A stretch of DNA of 64,000 bases. It comes from Zingiber officinale. Taxonomy: Eukaryota; Streptophyta; Magnoliopsida; Zingiberales; Zingiberaceae. The position numbers and the translations under genes were made by a program. This document shows, in pieces, positions 48,530-59,339 of this stretch. Position 1 is the first letter of the stretch, and every line of letters starts with the position of its first letter. The stretch spans positions 40,917,645 to 40,981,644 of the forward strand of contig NC_055993.1 in assembly GCF_018446385.1 (NCBI RefSeq), written 5' to 3'. The notes beneath the pieces were generated by a model. It saw nothing but the letters and a program-made list of their open reading frames with translations, searched no databases and was not told where the DNA came from.

Positions 48530-48900
48530 TCGATCCACAGATCGACTGGGCTGTCGGATCGATCACGGGATCGATCCAGCTTGATACTGGCACGGTAGAA
48601 GTCTCTGGATCGGTCGGCGGACCGATCTATTGACACCCACGCGAACACTGGCTGGAACGGTCTGCCGACCGATCCAGCTGCTCACTGATCGGTCGGTGAG
48701 ACCGATCAGTGGCTCACTGATCGGTCGGCCGACCGATCAGTGACTGCAGATTTCGTCCCGAACTCTCTGTTCGCGGATGGATCGGTCGGCTGACCGATCC
48801 TGGGAGATACTGGGGCTACTGTATCCATCTGGATCGGTCGGCTGACCGATCCAGGAAGAGGAATGGCACTGGATCGGTCTGCTGACCGATCCAGGTCCTG
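48530..48900 (+). repeat. Palindrome cluster in solo LTR E
   Basis: About nine imperfect palindromes on GGATCGGTC...GACCGATCC, including a nearly perfect one around 48716-48742. Centres vary (GGC, GGCC, GGCT, TGCT), spacers are unrelated. In E's own direction they lie near the LTR 3' end, unlike in B and D. Confidence 0.88.
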
Positions 48901-50519
48901 AAAGTCTGAAACGAAATTAGAGTTTCTGATTTCCAGCACTGATTCGTGCCAAAAATCGCATACACCAGTTCTAGATACATGAGAACACTCTAGCATGCAA
49001 ATACTAACATTCTAACATCATATATTTAACATTCTAAGCATAATCTAAAGCATGGTTCGTTAACTCATGTCAAACATGGAAATACTAAAGTTCATATGCT
49101 GAATTGAAATTTAAAGCTTGTTAAACCCCTAAGATCTTTCATTCCAGTTCCACACACACACATCTTGCTCTGCATTGCCCTCCAGCTTCCTCCGCTAGTC
49201 CATTTTCCTTTTTCCTGTATCTGCAGTATAAGGAAAATAGTATCTGTAAGCCAAAAGCTTAGTAAGAAACCATCTACCTCACAAAAACATGCATTCGATG
49301 CAATATGTTTTTAAATCATGCTATTTGAAAATATGCGCTGAACTTGCTAAGACATGGCATACTGAAATCGTAAGGCATAACATATAAGCATGGCATAAGC
49401 ACTGAATCATGGCAAAGCAACCAAATAAACACTGAACTGAATATAGGCTAAACTAACTGGAACTAAATCTGTAACTGGAAACAAACTCAACTAGCATCAC
49501 TGATTTTGAGTTTTGAAATCTAATACATAATAAGTGAAAATACTAAACATGCTGTTGGGCCCGGCAACTGTACTTGCTGTGCGCGCATCCCTGCTAGACC
49601 CGGGGTTGCAAGTCCCGAATTTAGCAGGGTTGTCTAGGCTATCTGAACCTAGGGACGACTGTGGGAGTCCAACCCAATGGATATCTAATCCAGTACAGTG
49701 CCACTGAAAATAAAATACTGATATCTATAGCTAATTGATATAACATGCTGCTTCTAGGTTATCTGAACCTAGAGCTAGGTTATCTGAACCTAGAGGCGAC
49801 TGTGGGAGCCCACCCATTGGACCGTAGTCCCATAAAACTGAACTAAACTAGTGTGCTGGTTTAAATGCCTCTAGTGCATCTAACTGAGCTATTAAACATA
49901 ACTGAGGTGGTATTTAGCTACACTAACATTTTACCGAACACTTGGTGTGCTCCAACTCTCTCCTCTAATAGGGAGATCACCTCTAGGCACCCGACAACGT
50001 CTAGAATCTCCAACTAAAGGAGAACAACGTGTCTGGCCCGTCTAGAGGTGTTCAACTAGATCCCTAAATCCTCGAGGAGGGTTAAAGCACACCCTACGTG
50101 CCGAAAAACCTGCATATATCTAATCTAATGCATAGACAATCCAAACGAAGCTATTATACTGCAGGTGAGGGGTTTCTTACCTCTTGATCGTAATTTCTTA
50201 CGATTCTATTCGCTAGAGTTCCGGTGGAGGTGATCCTCTCGACGATCCGATCACGTCTTCGCGTTCCTCTCCCGGAGAAGAACCTCTTTCGTGTTGGAGT
50301 CGTCGCCGGAAGGTGAACCGATGGACCTTGGGCTTGGTGTGCCGTGCGTGAGGAAGAGGAGAAGAAGAGGTGTGGGCGGCGGTGAAGTTTTGAAAGAGGA
50401 ATAGGTCACGGTGAAAATAAAACCAAATAACTCTTCACCCTATTAATCTTCCTATTTAAATCAAGTGATTAATTCGGCCAACCCAACTATAAATATACAT
50501 GATCCTCTTTCCTTTCAGC

Positions 50520-50600
50520 ACGGCCCTGCTGGGTTCAACCGGTTACTAACATTATCCCGAAACCATAGGTCTCGGGTTCGATTCCCGCCTAAGCTATTTT
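50520..50600 (+). other. tRNA-like B-box sequence in solo LTR E
   Basis: GGTTCGATTCCCGCC at about 50575-50590 matches the tRNA T-arm (B-box) consensus; upstream GGGTTCAACCGG is a weak A-box candidate. I cannot fold a full cloverleaf, so this is at best a tRNA or SINE relic. Confidence 0.35.
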
Positions 50601-50723
50601 GCGGTTCTAATTGTTTTTGCTACTTCCGATACTCGGAAAATTCCGGAAAAATATCTAAAAATTCCAGAAAAATCATAGAATAATTCTAAAATAGTTTTGA
50701 GAATTTTCGGGCGTTACAAACCA

Positions 50724-51160
50724 CCTTAAGCAACAAGTTAACTTGAGTGACTCAACTAACCGAGTTCAAATCGGAACTTCAACTCAAGTTGAAAAACTTG
50801 AGGAAGAAAATTCCGATTTGAAAGGTCAAGTCGAGCGACTCAAGAAAACGTTGGAAAAGTTCGAAATGGGATCCAAGTGTCTAAATATGGTACTTGGATC
50901 ACAACGAGCCGTGTACAACAAATCAGGACTTGGTTACAAACCCAAACAAACAAACAAATCATACTTATCCTTAATCAGTCAAAATACTAGAAGTCAAGTC
51001 TAAGCATGGGTTCAAACAAAACTTTTAACCAAACAAATTGAACCAAACCTCTACTTAGTCCTTAAGAGTCAAATTCATTACTTAGATAGACCTTATCTAA
51101 GATATGACTCAGGGGGAGCAAATAGAAAAACAATCCAACCAACTTGATTAAACCAAACTC
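50724..51160 (+). pseudogene. Gag C-terminal part of D
   Basis: Continues the gag frame after solo LTR E: a coiled coil (VEKLEEENSDLKGQVERLK, about 50791-50850), then GLGYKPKQ and a stop at 51001 with residual coding sense to about 51120. A GGGGGAGC purine block follows. Confidence 0.8.
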
Positions 51161-51226
51161 AATACTTAGGCTTAGGATTATTTTCTGCTTAGAACGGTTA
51201 GATGAAAAAGGTTTACCAAACCCTAC

Positions 51227-52470
51227 AACATAGCACCGGAATGGATTGGATGATAGTACGTCAAGGAAACTTTGTCGAAGGTATGTCTAGGCTGAATATG
51301 GAATTCTACCTGGTGCACTAGACTTAGTGGATCTGACCGAAGCTATCACAGGCAAACATGGGCTAGTTAGACCAAAATTTAGTACTAAGTTTTTTGGGCA
51401 GGAACAGTTTGGAAAGTCTTCAGCAAGTGGTCTAATGATATTCAACTAGGTCATATGCCTCGCCACTGAACTGAAACTTATCCTTAGGACGCCTGCCTGA
51501 TTAACCCAAAACTAAGTTTGAATCTAACATGGGTTCAATAACCTCTTTCAATAAATTCAAAATTAATTGAAATATATTTCAAATCTAATTCGAACTTAAT
51601 TAATTCAAATTAAAACCTATTTAAAAACTTTTTAAAATTAATTAACTTAAAAATTATTTTAAACTTATTAAAAATGATTTTAAAGTTATTAAAAATTATT
51701 TTAAAACTTATTTAAAAACTTTTTAAAATTAATTATCTTAAAAATTATTTTAAACTTATTAAAAATTATTTTAAACTTATTAAAATTTATTTTAAAACTT
51801 ATTAAAAAACATTTTAAAATTAATTATCTTAAAAATTATTAAAAATAAACATAGCACCGGAATGGATTGGATGATAGTACGTCAAGGAAACTTTGTCGAA
51901 GGTATGTCCAGGCTGAATATGGAATTCTACCTGGTGCACTAGACTTAGTGGATCTGACCGAAGCTACCCCAGTCAAACATGGGCTAGTTAGACCAAAATT
52001 TAGTACTAAGTTTTTTGGGCAGGAACAGTTTGGAAAGTCTTCAGCAAGTGGTCTAATGATATTCAACTAGATCATATGCCTCGCCATTGAACTGAAACTT
52101 ATCCTTAGGACGCCTGCCTGATTAACCCAAAACTAAGTTTGAATCTAACATGGGTTCAATAACCTCTTTCAATAAATTCAAAATTAATTGAAATCTATTT
52201 CAAATCTAATTCGAACTTAATTAATTCAAATTAAAACCTATTTAAAAACTTTTTAAAATTAATTAACTTAAAAATTATTTTAAACTTATTAAAAATGATT
52301 TTAAAGTTATTAAAAATTATTTTAAAACTTATTTTAAAACTTTTTAAAATTAATTATCTTAAAAATTATTTTAAACTTATTAAAAATTATTTTAAACTTA
52401 TTAAAAATTATTTTAAAACTTATTTAAAAAACATTTTAAAATTAATTATCTTAAAAATTATTAGAAATTA
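51227..52470 (+). repeat. 621-bp tandem duplication in D
   Basis: Two copies, starting at 51227 and 51848 (both AACATAGCACCGGAATGG), of a segment holding a relic of the gag-pol linker and the first part of the AT-rich array. They differ at only a few positions, so the duplication is recent relative to the element. Confidence 0.92.
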
Positions 52471-53220
52471 TTAAAAATTATTTTAAACTTATTAAAAAAT
52501 TATTAAAAATGATTTTAAACTTATTAAAAATTATTATTAAATATATTAAAAATTATTTTAAACTTATTAAAAAAATTATTAAAAATTATTATTAATTATA
52601 TTAAAAATTATTTTAAACTTATTAAAAAAAATTATTAAAAATTATTTTAAACTTATTAAAAATTATTATTAATTATATTAAAAATTATTTTAAACTTATT
52701 AAAAATGATTTTAAACTTACTAAAAATTATTTTAAAACTTATTTAAAAACTTTTTAAAATTAATTATCTTAAAAATTATTTTAAACTTTATAAAAAAAAT
52801 TATTAAAAATTATTTTAAACTTATTAAAAATTATTATTAATTATATTAAAAATTATTTTAAACTTATTAAAAATTATTTTAAACTTATTAAAAATTATTT
52901 TAAACTTATTAAAAATTATTTTAAACTTATTAAAAATTATTTTAAACTTATTAAAACTTATTTTAAAACTTTTTAAATTAATTATCTTAAAAATTATTTT
53001 AAACTTATTAAAAAATTATTAAAAATTATTTTAAACTTATTAAAAATTATTTTAAAACTTATTTAAAAACTTTTTAAAATTAATTATCTTAAAAATTATT
53101 AAAAATTATTTTAAACTTATTAAAAATTATTTTAAAACTTATTTAAAAACCTTTTAAATTTAATCATCTTAAAAATTATTTAAAAAACTTTTTAAACTTA
53201 ATTATCTTAAAAATTATTTA
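51540..53220. repeat. AT-rich array of TTAAAAATTATTTTAAAC-type units
   Basis: About 1.7 kb made of variants of TTATTAAAAATTATTTTAAA in irregular order, including near-palindromic TTTTAAAATTAATT steps. It separates gag from pol of element D; related SIRE elements would be expected to have little here, so this is probably expansion by slippage. Confidence 0.9.
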
Positions 53221-53324
53221 ATCTAAAATCATAAATACACTTCAACCAACTTCATAAACAACTAATCCACTCAATTTCATCATTTAACCAAACTTTGGTT
53301 TAATCCTACATTGTGTAGGCATCC

Positions 53325-55171
53325 AAAGCTCTGGATAAATGGATTTTGGACAACGACTGCTCCAGACACATGACTGGGGATCAACACAAATTTACCAACA
53401 TTGAATTCAAAAGCTTATGGTCAGTTGTCTTTGGAAACAATGACAAGCTAAAGGTAATTGGTACAGGTGAAATTCAATTGCAGTCAAATATTTCAATTAA
53501 AAATGTTTTACTTGTTGGACATTTTAATTACAATTTACTTAGTATAAGTCAACTCTGTGATTTAGGATTTAAGGTTAAATTTTTATCTTCTGAATGCTTA
53601 ATAAGTTACAATGACTCAACTAATATATTATTAAAAGGCTTTAGAGATAAAAATATATACTCTATTCATCTACCTAAAATAATATCCAAATGTTTTCTAA
53701 CTAATAATGATGAAACTTGGTTATGACATAGGAGATTAGCTCATACCCACCTTAGAAATTTATTAAACTTAAGCAAAAATGGTTTAATAAAAGGTTTGCC
53801 AAAACTAGGAAATCCTATAAATAAATTTTGTAATTCTTGTCAATAAGGAAAATAAATTAAATCAACTCATAAATCTACAAATCAAAATAGAACAAATAGA
53901 ATACTTGAACTAATACATTTAGATTTATTTGATTCTCATGGAATAAAATCTTTAAATGGAAATCTTTATTGCCTAGTAATCATTGATGACTACTCTAAAT
54001 TTACCTGGGTAAAATTCTTATCAAATAAAAGCGAAACTTTTGAAACATTTAAACATTTCTGTAAATAAGTAGAAAATGAAAAAGAAATTAAAATTAAGAA
54101 AATAAGAAGTGATAATGGAGGTGAATTCAAAAATCAAAACTTTAATATTTTTTGTTTAGAAAATGGTTATCACCATGAGTTTTCATGCCCTAAAACTCCA
54201 CAACAAAATGGCTTAGTTGAACGTAAGAATAGAACCTTACAAGAAGTTGCTCGCACAATGTTAAATGAATATAATATACCAAAACATTTTTGGGTTGAAG
54301 CTGTTAATATAGCTTGTTATGTCCAAAATTGAATTAGAATTAACAAAGACCAAAATAAAACATCTTATGAAATTTACTTTAATAAAATTCCTAACATAAA
54401 ATATTTCAAAGTTTTTGGTTGTAATGTTCACATCATGAATCTTAAAGATTACTTAGGCAAATTTATTTCAAAAACTAACCAAGGAATCTTTCTTGGGTAC
54501 TCATCTACAAGTAGAGCCTATAGAGTTTACAATAAATCTACTTTGAAATTTGAGGAAACCACCAATGTAACCTTTAATGAAAATGATCATATTTCAATCA
54601 ATGAACATGGTCCAAATTCTAGTCATCCAGTTAATCAAGAAGAAGAAGATGAATTAACAAAAAACAAACAACCTGAAATTTCTAATCCAAGAATATTTAA
54701 ATCTAACTCTAATCATCCAGTTAATCAAATCATAGGAAATCCTGAATTAAGGGTTCAAACAAGATATGCTTTTAGAAATCTAAGTCAAATAGCATTAATA
54801 TCTAAAATTGAACCTAAAATCATAAGTGATGCGTTAGTAGACCCTGACTGGACAATTGCAATGCAAGAAGAGTTAAATCAATTTGAAAGGAACCAAGTTT
54901 GGGATTTAGTACCTCCACCAAAAGGAAAAACAATTATAGACACCAAATGGGTATTTACGAATAAATTAGATGATCAAGGTGAAATTCTACGAAATAAAGC
55001 TCGTCTAGTAGCCAAGGGGTTCAGTCAAGTCGAAGGACTAGATTACGACGAGACCTATCCCCCGGTAGCCCGGCTTGAATCAATTAGAATGTTGCTTGCC
55101 TATGCAGCATTTAAAGGTTTCAAGTTATGCCAAATGGATGTTAAATCTACCTTTTTAAATGGTTATAAGTG
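53325..55171 (+). pseudogene. Pol of D: protease end, integrase, partial reverse transcriptase
   Basis: One frame runs throughout, with stops at 53724, 53844, 53853, 54066 and 54330. WILDNDCSRHMTG (53340) is the protease/GAG-pre-integrase start, where the usual Asp-Ser-Gly has become Asp-Asn-Asp. The pre-integrase zinc segment HRRLAHTHL...CNSC follows, then the integrase core (IDDYSKFTWVKF, IRSDNGGEF, TPQQNGLVERKNRT). GIFLGYSS...YRVYN follows at 54480, and reverse transcriptase starts at about 54890 (NQVWDLVPPPKG, ARLVAKGFSQ) up to QMDVKSTFLNGY. Reverse transcriptase is cut before its catalytic YVDD. Confidence 0.9.
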
Positions 55172-56395
55172 AGCTTGCTCTCACGACCAAGTCCCAGACT
55201 CTCGTGCTAATCGGCCGAGTTATAAGTGAGCTTGCTCTCACGACCAAGTCCCAAACTCTTGTGCCGATCGACCGAGTTATAAGTGAGTTTGATCTCACGA
55301 CCAAGTCCTAAACTCTTACACTAATCAGCTGAGTTATAAGTGACCATGCTCTCACACCCAAGTCCCAAATTCTCATGTCGTTCGGTCAAGTTATAAGGAA
55401 GTTTGCTCTCGTGCCTATATCCCAGACTCTCACACCATCCAACTGAGTTATAAGCGAATTTGCTCTCGCACCTAAGTTCCAAACTCTTGTGTCGTTAAAC
55501 CGAGTTATAAGTAAACTTGCTCTCACGACTAAGTCTCAAACTCTCGTGCCAGTCAGCTGAGTTATAAGTGAGCTTGCTCTCATGACTAAGTCCCAGACTC
55601 TTGTATCATTCGACCGAGTTATAAGTAAACTTGCTCTCGTGATTAATTCCCAAACTCTAGGATCATTCAGCCGAGTTATAAGTGAGCATGCTCTCATGCC
55701 CAAGTCCCAAACTCTCACGTCCATCGGCCAAGTTATAAGCGAGCTTGCTCTCACGCCTAAGTCCCAGACTCTTATGCCGTTCGACCGAATTATAAATGAA
55801 TTTGCTCTCATGACTAAGTCTCAGACTCTTGTGTCGCTTGGTCGAGTTATAAGTGAGCTTGCTCTCACAACTATGTCTCAGACTCTCATGTCGTTGGCCG
55901 AAGCTCACGGCTAAGTCTCAGACTCTCATGTCGTTCAGCCGAGTTATAAATGAGCATGCTCTCACGCCCAAGTCCTAAACTCTCGTGTCGTTTGACTGAG
56001 TTATAAGTGAGTATGCTCTCACGCCCAAATCCAAGATTCTCGCGCCGATCGACCGAGTTATAAGTGAGCTTGCTCTCATGATCATGTCCTAAACTTTCAC
56101 GTTGATCGGTCGAGTTATAAGTGAGTCTGCTCTCTCAGCTAAGTCTCAGACTCCCATGTCGTTCGACCGAGTTATAAGTGAGCATGCTCTCACGCCCAAG
56201 TCCTAAACTCTCATGTCGTTCAACTGAGTTATAAGTGAGTATGCTCTCACGCCCAAATCCAAGATTCTAGCGCCGATCGACCGAGTTATAAGTGAGCTTG
56301 CTCTCATGATCACGTCCTAAACTTTCACGTTGATCAGCTGAGTTATAAGTGTGTTTGCTCACATGCCTAAGTCTCGAATGCTACTACTTTAGCAT
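55165..56395 (+). repeat. 57-bp minisatellite, about 21 units
   Basis: Tandem units of 57 bp beginning GTTATAAGTGAGCTTGCTC and ending with a variable ATCGACCGA-like tail; about 21 units plus a 40-bp partial one at about 55897-55935. Units near 55935-56110 and 56165-56340 are near copies in the same order, indicating a four-unit higher-order period. Because 57 is a multiple of three, long reading frames appear on both strands; they are not genes. Confidence 0.95.
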
Positions 56396-57190
56396 CAAGT
56401 TGCAGACAATTTTTCTCGTGTCCTCCAACCCTTCTGACTGTGTTCAAAACTTTTGAGAGAGGTGGATTGATGTTCACGCGAGTGGACTATTGTTCCATCA
56501 CCCCTCATGCGAATTCAAGCAATAAGTGTGACACTATCCTAAGGAAAAAATGTGTGACATTATGCTAGGGAAAAACTTCAAAGGTAGTGGCAAAATATAC
56601 GTAATAAAATATAATAAGTTCTCAGATTTTTTACAACGTCAAAATAAAATTTTCTTAAGAAGGTATAAATCAAAGTCGAGGAAATTGTCGCCTGGAATGC
56701 TCTCCAAGATCTTGTGGCGACGTATGAAGTTCCTTAGGATGTCTGATGTTAGATAGTCTCCTTTCCTTAGTTGCTTGATGACTGCTACTCTGTAGCCGGA
56801 CATTTTGGAAGTCTGATCAGCAAGCATTACATGGAAATCCTTTGAGCACAGATATTCTACTTTGAAAGCTTTTAGCTGTTCGGGCTCTCCTACCTTGTAT
56901 TTTCTAACTCGGCCTTTAAGGCCTCCAGCTTGGCATCTTAGGAGTTGAGTATTTGTTGTTTCTCTTCGAGTTGAAGGTCCTTGACTGTAATTTCGATCGT
57001 CCGACTGGCTTGTTCGGATACAAGGGCAACCTCTACTTCTTCAAGCTTCTTGGCGAGGGCTCAGGCTTTTTCGTTTTTCAGGTCTAGGTCTTCTATGGCT
57101 CTGATTTTCCAAGCATTCTCCGATCGAAGGCGAGCATCAAAAGTGTGTAACTGTTTCTGGAGTCTTTCGATCTCGACAACCTAGTTTTCA
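56396..57190 (-). pseudogene. Degraded coiled-coil coding remnant
   Basis: On the minus strand fragments read ERLQKQLHTFDARLRSE (about 57110-57180) and, in another frame, SGYRVAVIKQLRKGDYLTSD (about 56690-56800). Stops and frame changes lie between. Glu/Lys/Leu-rich heptads suggest a coiled coil. I suspect the gag or extra ORF of a Ty3/gypsy element of Tat type but do not recognise it firmly. Confidence 0.45.
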
Positions 57191-57229
57191 AGGTACCAGT
57201 GTGACATCATCTCAATATCGAGTGACGGA

Positions 57230-58140
57230 ACCCAGACCGAACGTCCAAGCGGAAAATAAAGACACAAGAAACATAAGTGTCTAGTCAGTCGAGTTTATAA
57301 CCTCTTTCGACTAGACTTGAAGGGTAGGCTTGTAATATGATGAATAATGTGAGTCCCTGAAGTCAGGTCAAGGTCAAGAAAGCTGAGTGACGTGATAGTC
57401 AAAGTCAGAGATGAATTGACACTCGACGCTGGCTCGGTTATATATATCCTTATTGAGTGGTCTAGTCAATTGGGCACTGAGTCCCTCAGAGTCGACAAAA
57501 TCCTGAGTGACATTCAAAGCTAAGTCAAGTTACTCCGCCAAGTGCTCTAGCCGATCGGACCAGAGGTCGGATCAGACATGTTGGACACATGACCCGGCCA
57601 GATCAAACTCTTTACATAAGTATAAGGGTTGAGCGTAGGCCGAGTCTTTAAGAGTGGCATCCATCCTTTATCCGACCCGATCGTGCTTGCAAGCAAAGGT
57701 TGATCGGACTACAAAGAAGACTTGGTCAGCCGGTCAACCTATCCATTAACCAAATAGGTGGCTCACATACTCAACGACTTAATATTCCTTCTTGACATTC
57801 GGTACAACGACTGTCAGGGAATCAAGGGAATATTGCCTGTACTGTCCGTGTGAGGAAGCTTCTACACTGCAAAATACAATAATGGTGGACCCATTTTTGG
57901 AAAGTTGTCAGAGTGACAAAAGGGTTGGTCCTTTTTAGGAAATACATCAAGATTTGTACAGAGAGTAAAAGTAACACTATAAAAGGAGGTCTTCATCTAC
58001 ACAAGTACGTTACATGACATGAATGCAACCTAAGGCACTTGGATTCCACTATTCATTACTTTTCCTCTTGTGGACATTTGTTTGACTTGAGAGTCGAAGC
58101 GTCTGCGCCAGGGACCTCTCCCTGACCCCCGGTTGCTGAC
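57230..58140 (+). repeat. LTR-like fragment with promoter
   Basis: Noncoding sequence with TATAAAAGG at 57978-57986, and about 120-150 bp downstream GCGCCAGGGACC...CCCCCGGTTGCTGACA, a layout seen in LTRs of Ty3/gypsy Tat-type elements. I cannot place its ends or a partner LTR. The LINE begins right after it. Confidence 0.45.
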
Positions 58141-59339
58141 ATTTTTCCTCTACTTTTTGTTTTGGACACACAGGATTGCACGAGATTTCCAATTCGCAAC
58201 GCGGAGTCTTTTCACAATCAACATCAAAGTCATGTACCAATGTTTCATCTACCCAAATTTCAGACAGGATCAATATGGGCACATCTTCATTCTCTCGGAT
58301 CAACATCAATGTGGAGTTGGATGCCATCAAGATAGGAGAGCAGTTTATCTATTATTCAGTCCACTACAAAGTTTCCAGGCAGCGCGTCCTTGTCACTTTC
58401 GTCTATGGACTCCACAGCGTGGTACGACCCGACCACTATGGGCTTCTCTACTCGAACTAGGAGAACCAATCAGCGAATCATGGATGATAATTGGAAACTT
58501 CGACACCTTGCTATCAGCTAGCGACAAAGTTGGAGGGATATTGGTCGCCCATTATGAGTTGCAAAACTTAGAAAGAATGGTTCAACTGTCACTTGGTGGA
58601 TCTACGGTCAGATAGATGTCGCTACACAGACAAATGGTCAAGTGTCAAGCAAATTGAATCGAGCCTTGGTTAATCATCAATGGTTGATGGAGATTTTCCA
58701 TAGCTTTGCAGAGTTTCTCCCGCAAAAGATGCCTATCGAATCATTCAAGTTGCATAGTGTCTTTGTTTCAAGGGGTCTATCTGGAGCGACGACCTTTCAA
58801 AGTTTTCAACATGTGGACGATTCATGATAGTTTTCCAGAGTTAGTCAGATCATGGGCTGAGAGGTTTCATGGGACTGCACAATTCATTCTTCTCGCTCAC
58901 ACATCTAAAGCCTCGATTGCAGGACCTCAACAAAGAGCACTTCCAACACATCTCTCAACAGGATTCGCGAGCAAATGAGGACCTCAAGAAGGTTCAGCAG
59001 GACATATTGAATGGGCAGCCCCAACTGGCCACATCATCACTGCAAGTCAAAGTCACGCAACTAGGCGAGGCGGAATGGTCTTTCTACCAACAGCAAGCCA
59101 AATGCACTTACCTCAAGCAAAGTGACAGATGTACAAAGTTTTTCCATGACTTATCAAAAGAAATAATAAGCGCAACACCATTGTAGCTCTCAAGAGCTCA
59201 TCAGGGGATCAAACGGCCAGCACAAAGGAAGTTGCAGATGTCTTTGTGTCCTACTACAAGAACCTCTTTGGCACCCAAGCATACTTACTACCGGACAGCA
59301 GCACTGCCCAAACAGGTTTTGCCCTTTCTGAATCTGATC

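Larger units (their letters stand above)
48321..50718 (-). mobile_element. Solo LTR E inside the gag of D
   Basis: 2398 bp with inverted ends TGTAACG...CGTTACA, flanked by GACCA (48316-48320) and AACCA (50719-50723), a 5-bp duplication with one change. Removing it and one flank rejoins the D coding frame exactly. It has no primer site or genes inside, so it is a solo LTR from recombination of a full element. On the minus strand its start (Gs and TTTTCCGGAATTTT) resembles the LTR of A, suggesting a related chromovirus. It carries nine palindromes at 48530-48900 and dyads CTAGGTT/AACCTAG at 49754-49793. Confidence 0.85.
45446..55171 (+). mobile_element. Ty1/copia SIRE-type element D, 3' truncated
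   Basis: 5' LTR (45446-46925), primer site, gag, a long AT-rich block, then protease, integrase and the start of reverse transcriptase, all left to right. The order integrase before reverse transcriptase and the gag opening define Ty1/copia, SIRE/Maximus type. It is interrupted by the solo LTR E and ends at 55171 within reverse transcriptase, where a minisatellite begins. No 3' LTR is visible. Coding lesions are mostly single-base stops in an otherwise continuous frame. Confidence 0.9.

Noticed and set aside
55536..55914. Reading frames of about 90-110 codons on both strands
   Set aside because: They follow from a 57-bp tandem unit, a multiple of three; they are minisatellite, not protein genes.
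58049..58330. 93-codon minus-strand gene
   Set aside because: Antisense shadow of the LINE endonuclease region and the preceding LTR fragment.
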